Below, one piece after another: positions 59,385 through 64,000 of a stretch of 64,000 bases of DNA. Position 1 is the first letter of the stretch. Each line of letters begins with the position of its first letter. The stretch is taken from positions 1-64,000 of the forward strand of contig NZ_RDQG01000036.1 of assembly GCF_003697815.1 (NCBI RefSeq), given 5' to 3'. The translations under genes were made by a program, and so were the position numbers. Below the pieces are notes generated by a model that was not told the origin of the DNA, made no database searches, and worked only from the letters and a program-made list of their open reading frames with translations. The DNA is from Halalkalicoccus subterraneus. Its GTDB lineage: Archaea; Halobacteriota; Halobacteria; Halobacteriales; Halalkalicoccaceae.

Positions 59385-60464
59385 ATGACCGTCGACTACG
59401 AGGACCGGACCCGCGTCTGCCGTCGGGCGCTCTCCCCACAGGAATGTCTCGTGCTCTTTCCCGGCCCGAACTGCCAGTATTTGACGGGCTTTCGCGACGA
59501 GCCGATGGAGCGCCACCTCCTGTTGTTCGTTCCCAGCGAGAGCGAGCCGGTCTTCCTCGCGCCGGCGATGTACGACGAACAGCTCGCCGACACCCACGTC
59601 ACGGACTTCCGGCTATGGGACGACGGCGAGGACCCCCGTGAGCCTCTTCGGGAAATCATCGAGGAAATCGACCCCGAGCGCCTGCTCGTCGACGACCGGC
59701 TGTGGGCGCGCTTTACCCAGGACCTGCGGGCCGTGACCGACGCCGAGTTCGGGCTGGCGAGCGAGGTGCTCGCGGATCTCCGACAGAGAAAGGACGACGC
59801 GGAAATCGGCGCGATTCGACGAGCCAGCGCACTGACCGACCGGGTGAGCGAGGAGATCAGGGAACTCGACGCGGTCGGGATGAGCGAACGCGAGCTCGCC
59901 CGCGAGATCGACTCGCGGCTGGCCGCCCTCGGCGGCGACGGGCCCTCGTTCGAGACGATCGTCGCTTCGGGACCCAATGGTGCACGCCCGCACCACCGCC
60001 ATGGGGGCCGGGAGATCGAAGCCGGCGATCCCGTCGTACTGGATTTCGGCACCCGATTCGAGGGGTATCCGAGCGATCAGACCCGGACCCTCGTCTTCGG
60101 GGGCGACCCACCCGAGAAGTTCGAGGCGGTTCACGACGCCGTCCGCAAGGCCCAGGGGGCGGCCGTCGAGGCGGTCGAACCCGGCGTTTCGGCGGAAACG
60201 ATCGACCGCGCGGCCCGCGAGGTGATCGAACGGGCGGGCTACGGCGAGGAGTTCACCCACCGGACCGGCCACGGGGTCGGTATCGAAGTTCACGAGCCGC
60301 CCTACATCGTCGAGGGGAACTCGAGAGCGGTCGAGGAGGGGATGGTCTTCAGCGTCGAACCGGGGATCTATCTGGAGGGCGAATTCGGCGTCCGGATCGA
60401 GGATTTGGTGGTCGTCACCGAGGACGGCTGCGAGCGACTCAACGACTCGCCTCGGGGCTGGTGA
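59385..60464 (+). CDS. Xaa-Pro dipeptidase-like M24 metallopeptidase
   Basis: A 359-residue pita-bread-fold peptidase. All five metal ligands are present: Asp220, Asp231, His296, Glu325 and Glu339. The N-terminal creatinase-like domain (about 1-130) precedes the catalytic part. It probably cleaves Xaa-Pro dipeptides. Its 3' end overlaps the convergent glycerate kinase gene by 26 bases. Confidence 0.92.
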   Translation: MTVDYEDRTRVCRRALSPQECLVLFPGPNCQYLTGFRDEPMERHLLLFVPSESEPVFLAPAMYDEQLADTHVTDFRLWDDGEDPREPLREIIEEIDPERLLVDDRLWARFTQDLRAVTDAEFGLASEVLADLRQRKDDAEIGAIRRASALTDRVSEEIRELDAVGMSERELAREIDSRLAALGGDGPSFETIVASGPNGARPHHRHGGREIEAGDPVVLDFGTRFEGYPSDQTRTLVFGGDPPEKFEAVHDAVRKAQGAAVEAVEPGVSAETIDRAAREVIERAGYGEEFTHRTGHGVGIEVHEPPYIVEGNSRAVEEGMVFSVEPGIYLEGEFGVRIEDLVVVTEDGCERLNDSPRGW

Positions 60465-61782
60465 CGACGAGCACCCGCAAGTCATTGACGTTCGTGCCCG
60501 TTGGCCCGGTTTCGATCAGTCCATCACGCTCTTCGAGATAGGGATAGACGTCGTTATCGGCCAGCGCGGCGCGCGCGAACTCGGGATCCGAGACCGTCCC
60601 GCCGTCGACGATCGCACCAGCGGCGTCGCTCGCCCCGTCGATCCCGTCGGTGTCGACGCTTGCGAGCGCGATTCGCTCGCTCTCCCGGAGTTCGAGCGAC
60701 GCCGAGAGCGCGAACTCCTGGTTGGGTCCGCCGGTGCCGTCGCCCCGAAGCGTCACCGTGGTCTCGCCGCCGGAACAGATCACTGTCGGGGGCTCGATTG
60801 GGTTGCCCGTGCGCTGTACCTCCTCGGTGATCGCGACGTGGGTCTTCGCGGCCTCGCGGGCTTCCCCGCGAACGCTCGAGGAGAGGACGAGGGGTTCGTA
60901 CCCCCGCTCGTCGGCGAGGTCACGCACCGCTTCGAGCGCCGTGAAGCCGTCGGCGATCACGTGGTTGTCCACGTGATCGAAGGCCGGATCCCCGGCGTCG
61001 GGGGTCTCCTCGACCTTCCCGTTCGCTCCCCGGTCGAGCCGATCGGCGATCGCTTCGGGCGGGTCGATCCCGTAGCGAGAAAGCACCTCCTGGGCCTCTG
61101 CGAACGTCGTCCCGTCGGGCGCGGTCGGCCCGCTCGCGATCGTGCTCAGGTCGTTGCCGATCACGTCGCTGACGATCAGCGAAACCACCTGTGCGGGTGC
61201 GGCCCGCCGGGCTAGCCCCCCGCCCTTGAACGCCGAGCAGTGCTTGCGGACGGCGTTGATTTCGCCGATCTCCGCGCCGCTCGCGAGCAGCGCCTCGGTC
61301 ACCTCCTGCAGGTCCGACAGCGAGATCCCCTCTGCTGGTGCGGGCATGAGCGCGCTGCCCCCGCCGGAGACCAGCACGACCGCGAGCGTTTCTTCTCCTA
61401 CTTCGTCCGCGAGTTCGAGCATCGCGCGGGTCGAGGCGACGCCGCGCTCGGAGGGAACGGGGTGATCGCCCGGCAGTACCTCGATTCGCTCGGTTTTCTC
61501 GGGTGCGTCGGTGACGACCCGTCCCCGATCGATACGCTCGCCGAGGGCGCCCTCGATCGCGCTCGCCATCCGGCCGCCGGCGTTACCCCCGCCGAGGACC
61601 ACGATCTCGGCGTACGAAGCGAGGTCGTAGCTCGCCTCGCCAATGGTCAGCCGATTCTCCTCAAGCGAGACGCTCTCGTCGATCGCCCGCACGGGGTCCG
61701 CAGCCGCGATTCCGGCCTCGATACAGTCGAGTGCGAGGTCCCGTTCGGGCGTGCTTCCTAGCGCCTCGCGATTCCGCATCAT
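60439..61782 (-). CDS. Glycerate 2-kinase (GCK/MOFRL type)
   Basis: A 447-residue type-2 glycerate kinase that forms 2-phosphoglycerate. The N-terminal DUF4147 domain has LGGGNAGGRMA (63-73) and VLVSGGGSALM. The C-terminal MOFRL domain has ICSGGETTVTLRGDGTGGPNQEF (about 335-357). Haloarchaea use it in fructose/glycerate breakdown. It starts within the last codons of the upstream SDR gene (ATGA-type overlap). ATG 61779 is an alternative. Confidence 0.92.
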   Translation of the reverse strand: MMRNREALGSTPERDLALDCIEAGIAAADPVRAIDESVSLEENRLTIGEASYDLASYAEIVVLGGGNAGGRMASAIEGALGERIDRGRVVTDAPEKTERIEVLPGDHPVPSERGVASTRAMLELADEVGEETLAVVLVSGGGSALMPAPAEGISLSDLQEVTEALLASGAEIGEINAVRKHCSAFKGGGLARRAAPAQVVSLIVSDVIGNDLSTIASGPTAPDGTTFAEAQEVLSRYGIDPPEAIADRLDRGANGKVEETPDAGDPAFDHVDNHVIADGFTALEAVRDLADERGYEPLVLSSSVRGEAREAAKTHVAITEEVQRTGNPIEPPTVICSGGETTVTLRGDGTGGPNQEFALSASLELRESERIALASVDTDGIDGASDAAGAIVDGGTVSDPEFARAALADNDVYPYLEERDGLIETGPTGTNVNDLRVLVVTSPEASR

Positions 61783-62603
61783 CCGGCGATCTTCAGAGCG
61801 AGCTTGAACGCCGTGTCCCGCAGCGAGTCGGGCAGCAGGCGGGCGAACGAGCCGAGTTTCGCGACCTTCCCGACGGGGTAACGGGCGTTGGGCCGGGTCG
61901 CGCTCGCGGCGTGAACGATCCAGTCGGCGACTTCGCTCGGTTCGATCGCGCCGGGGCCGTCCCCGCCGATCGCGTTCGTGTCGTCGATCACGCTGTAGAT
62001 GTCGCTGTACTCCTCCGAACGGGGGATGTCGTCCGCGGAGTCGGTCGCGCGGTTCGAGAACCCCGTCTTCACTGGGCCGGGCTCGACCAACACGACGTCG
62101 ACGCCGAAGCGGTCGGCCTCGACACGAAGGGAGTCGGTCATCGACTCAAGGGCGGCTTTCGATCCGCAGTAGACGCCGCCGCCGGGGAACGAGACGCGCC
62201 CGGCGAGACTCGAGACGTTGACGATCGTGCCGTCGCCGCGCTCGCGCATGTGCGGGAGGACCTCCTGAACGAGGCGGTGGGGGCCGTAGACGTTCGTGTC
62301 GAACTGGCGCTCGACGTCGCGAACCGGAATGTCCTCGACGGGGCCCAGTTGACCGTAGCCCGCGTTGTTGACCAGACAGTCGATACGGCCGGTATCGGCG
62401 AGGATATGCTCGACGACCGATTGTATCTGCACGTCGTTGGTCACGTCGAGTTCGGCCGTCTCGCAGCCGAGTTCTGCGAGATCCGCGATGTCGCCCGGAT
62501 CGCGGGCGGTCGCGTACACCGTCCATTCCTCGTCCAAGAACTGCCGTGCCGTCTCGCGACCGATCCCCGACGAACAGCCCGTGATACAAACGGTCTTCTC
62601 CAT
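61779..62603 (-). CDS. SDR-family oxidoreductase
   Basis: A 274-residue classical short-chain dehydrogenase. The NAD(P) motif TGCSSGIG is at 8-15. NNAG is at 79-82. The catalytic residues are Ser131/132, Tyr145 and Lys149. A C-terminal tail (PSEVADWIVHAASATRPNARY ...) reads like SDRs of sterol/retinol-like type. It is cotranscribed with glycerate kinase, but no pathway link is certain. Confidence 0.9.
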   Translation of the reverse strand: MEKTVCITGCSSGIGRETARQFLDEEWTVYATARDPGDIADLAELGCETAELDVTNDVQIQSVVEHILADTGRIDCLVNNAGYGQLGPVEDIPVRDVERQFDTNVYGPHRLVQEVLPHMRERGDGTIVNVSSLAGRVSFPGGGVYCGSKAALESMTDSLRVEADRFGVDVVLVEPGPVKTGFSNRATDSADDIPRSEEYSDIYSVIDDTNAIGGDGPGAIEPSEVADWIVHAASATRPNARYPVGKVAKLGSFARLLPDSLRDTAFKLALKIAG

Positions 62604-62627
62604 GTCCCGACAGTCGACGGCAGGGGT

Positions 62628-62634
62628 GTTAATT
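62628..62634 (-). promoter_or_regulatory. TATA box of the SDR-glycerate kinase operon
   Basis: AATTAAC on the minus strand is centred 28 bases from the SDR ATG. Divergent to it, a weaker TTTTTG (62664-62669) may serve the SHOCT gene. Confidence 0.5.
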
Positions 62635-62696
62635 GTTGTACTCTGTTCGCGGCCGGGGAACCCTTTTTGCCCGCCTCGACCTACTCAGTCGTGATC

Positions 62697-63101
62697 ATGA
62701 GGACCGAGCGCTTTCAGCGGCGACTCGACGAGGAGTACGCCGAAGGCTGGCGGGTCGCACGCGAGGGCGAAACCCGCGTCGTACTGAAGAACCCCGACTA
62801 CGGCTCGGCATGGCTCCACGGGCTCATCGCGCTTACCACCGTGTGGTTCACCTTCGGCCTCGGCAACCTCATGTACGCCGTCTACGCCTACCTCAACTCG
62901 CCGACGAAGCTGCTGACCGAGGACGACTGTTTCGAGGACCCCGACCCCGAGGCCGACGCACTGACCGTCCTCCGACAGCGCTATGCGCGCGGGGAGCTGA
63001 GTGATGAAGAGTTCGACCACCGGGTCGAACGCCTGCTGGGCAGCGATCCTACCAGAGGCCGACGAAGCCGAACTCGCGAGCGAGCGACCGACCGCTACTG
63101 A
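62697..63101 (+). CDS. SHOCT-domain membrane protein
   Basis: A 134-residue protein with a soluble N-terminus, two hydrophobic stretches (about 41-52 and 55-70) and a C-terminal SHOCT helix-turn-helix (ALTVLRQRYARGELSDEEFDHRVERLL), an oligomerisation motif. A GTG six bases upstream (62691) is an alternative start with equal promoter spacing. It overlaps the convergent endonuclease V gene by 7 bases. Confidence 0.83.
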   Translation: MRTERFQRRLDEEYAEGWRVAREGETRVVLKNPDYGSAWLHGLIALTTVWFTFGLGNLMYAVYAYLNSPTKLLTEDDCFEDPDPEADALTVLRQRYARGELSDEEFDHRVERLLGSDPTRGRRSRTRERATDRY

Positions 63102-63823
63102 CGCGCCGCGTCGGCGAGTTCGCCCGCATACGAATCGGCCCGCCGGACCGGCTCGGGGAGTTTATAGCCCGCACAGTGTGCGTGAGCGAGCGAGGTGGCC
63201 GTCTCCGCGCCGACGCGGTGGCCCGGGCTCACGTAGAGCGGGTTGATGTATCGCGAGCTCCCCTCGTACTGGCGGGTCTGGACGGCGTAGCCGAGCACCG
63301 TCCCCTCTTCGACTTCGACCCGGCCGTCGGCGAGGATCGGGACTCTGGTTCCCTCCGAGAAGGGCTCCTCGGGCGGGTTGCTCAGCCGGCCACAGAGCAG
63401 GCTCTTTGCGACGCCCACACTGGGAAGGTCGAGCGCGACACCCATGTGGGTCGCGAGCCCGGCCTGTCGGAAGTGGATCCGGCCGCTGCCGTCGAACAGC
63501 GCGAGGTCCGGCTCGCACTCCAGTTCCTCGAAGGCCGCGAGGATCGACTCGCCCTCTCGGAAGGAGAGCAGGCCGGGAATGTAGGGTATGGAGAGCTCGG
63601 TGACGGCGGAGGCGCGCTCTACCACCTCGCCGTCGCGCATGGCGACGATCGCGCTGACGGCCTGCTCGCCGGGGAACGCCTGATCGACGCCGACGACGAC
63701 CGGCGAGTCGGGGAGTGGTTCGTCGTCGAAGACCGCCTCGCGCGCGATATCACGCTGGAGCACCTCCATCTCCGTGCGCGAGAGGTCGGGATCGGGCCGG
63801 AACTCGGGGCGGGTGACTTCCAT
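63095..63823 (-). CDS. nfi: Endonuclease V
   Basis: Endonuclease V nicks DNA beside deaminated adenine (inosine). The 242-residue protein has the RNase H-like core with Asp47 (VGVDQAF), Glu91 (SFREG), Asp111 (LFDGSGRIHFRQAGLATHMG) and Lys140. The usual HPR is HFR here. All catalytic residues are retained. Together with nucS, nfo and mutS it makes four DNA-repair genes in this window. Confidence 0.92.
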   Translation of the reverse strand: MEVTRPEFRPDPDLSRTEMEVLQRDIAREAVFDDEPLPDSPVVVGVDQAFPGEQAVSAIVAMRDGEVVERASAVTELSIPYIPGLLSFREGESILAAFEELECEPDLALFDGSGRIHFRQAGLATHMGVALDLPSVGVAKSLLCGRLSNPPEEPFSEGTRVPILADGRVEVEEGTVLGYAVQTRQYEGSSRYINPLYVSPGHRVGAETATSLAHAHCAGYKLPEPVRRADSYAGELADAARQ

Positions 63824-64000
63824 TAGAACCGTCCCCGTCCGGGACCGCCGGGGCCGCCCGGTCCTCCGGGACCGCCGGGGCCGCCGCCGAACTGGAGCTG
63901 GTCGGGCGCTCGCTCGCCTTCACGTCGGAGCTTCTCGCCGTAGGCCAGTCCGACGAACAGCCCCGCGAGGTGTGCGAGGTGGGCGATCCCGCCCGCACCG
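63823..64000 (-). CDS. Rhomboid intramembrane protease, 3' end only
   Basis: The last 58 residues of a minus-strand gene that begins beyond the window. GIAHLAHLAGLFVGLAYGEKLRR contains the rhomboid catalytic histidine helix, identifying an intramembrane serine protease. A low-complexity tail of PGG repeats (63838-63891) ends GRGRF. Its stop shares one base with the endonuclease V start. Confidence 0.8.
   Translation of the reverse strand, partial: GAGGIAHLAHLAGLFVGLAYGEKLRREGERAPDQLQFGGGPGGPGGPGGPGGPGRGRF
63838..63891 (-). repeat. Gly-Pro repeat tract in rhomboid tail
   Basis: Five tandem copies of a CCN-GGN-GGN type codon unit encode PGGPGGPGG-like repeats. Slippage in this GC-only tract could vary tail length between strains. 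The repeat lies after the last membrane helix and is not part of the catalytic core. Confidence 0.55.

Noticed and set aside
57318-59597. A 759-codon open frame on the minus strand
   Set aside because: It lies opposite the aminotransferase, get3 and M24 genes, which have clear catalytic motifs. GC-rich antisense frames stay open by composition. Its translation is low-complexity and has no family sequence.

Overview
The window is a dense, GC-rich stretch of a haloarchaeal (class Halobacteria) chromosome. The proteins are strongly acidic. Many genes look leaderless, with a TATA-like box about 25-29 bases before an ATG or GTG start. The gene set is archaeal core: Spt5-SecE, rpoP, eL43, prefoldin, Pcc1, TruD, Pth2, DtdA, two FtsZ proteins, NcsA, Dph6, archaeal cobamide genes CobY and CbiZ, and Halobacterium-type ferredoxin. 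There is no rRNA, CRISPR array or insertion sequence. Nearly all of it reads as vertically inherited housekeeping DNA. The only clear decay is a truncated solute-binding-protein gene near 31.1-31.8 kb.

Layout. 0-5.1 kb: the end of archaeal phosphopantothenate synthetase, the thiazole synthase Thi4, a thioesterase, and an overlapping minus-strand operon (dcd, a ThiR-like HTH-ThiN regulator, a methyltransferase). 5.2-11.1 kb: Pth2, two thiol oxidoreductases, then mutS facing nucS, whose two stop codons share the bases TTAA. 11.4-21.8 kb: cbiA, truD, tspO, the translation/transcription cluster eL43-rpoP-pcc1-pfdB-DUF3194, DUF2070, guaA1, an HNH-like protein and DUF192. 21.8-30.8 kb: a LeuA/CimA-family synthase, a HalOD1 protein, tRNA-Ser(CGA) and an eight-gene cobamide assembly and salvage operon. 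31-33.6 kb: a degraded peptide-transporter remnant, an APC permease, a wHTH protein and tRNA-Tyr(GTA).

33.7-50.7 kb carries the division genes cdrL, cdrS and ftsZ2, and ftsZ1 about 14 kb further on. Between them lie ncsA, nfo, sppA, DUF373, dph6, a sugar nucleotidyltransferase, aroE and dtdA. 50.7-54.9 kb has an iron-transport-like lipoprotein with a polytopic membrane protein, then secE-spt5 and a PHP protein. 55-64 kb has CinA, a J-domain/[2Fe-2S] ferredoxin fusion, an aminotransferase, Get3/ArsA, an M24 peptidase, glycerate kinase, an SDR, a SHOCT protein, endonuclease V and the 3' end of a rhomboid protease.

Themes: thiamine (thi4 plus a ThiR-like regulator), cobamide (cbiA and the operon), cell division (cdrL/cdrS/ftsZ2/ftsZ1), DNA repair (mutS, nucS, nfo, nfi) and tRNA quality control (pth2, dtdA, truD, pcc1, ncsA). 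The best leads are regulatory DNA (repeated GTAAGAC sites before cdrS-ftsZ2, a near-palindrome at the thi4 start, an inverted repeat over the cbiA start, leader ORFs before leuA and sppA) and odd proteins (a cysteine-free eL43, the duplicated P19-like lipoprotein, the J-domain ferredoxin). All functions come from reading the sequence against family memory. No database search was run.
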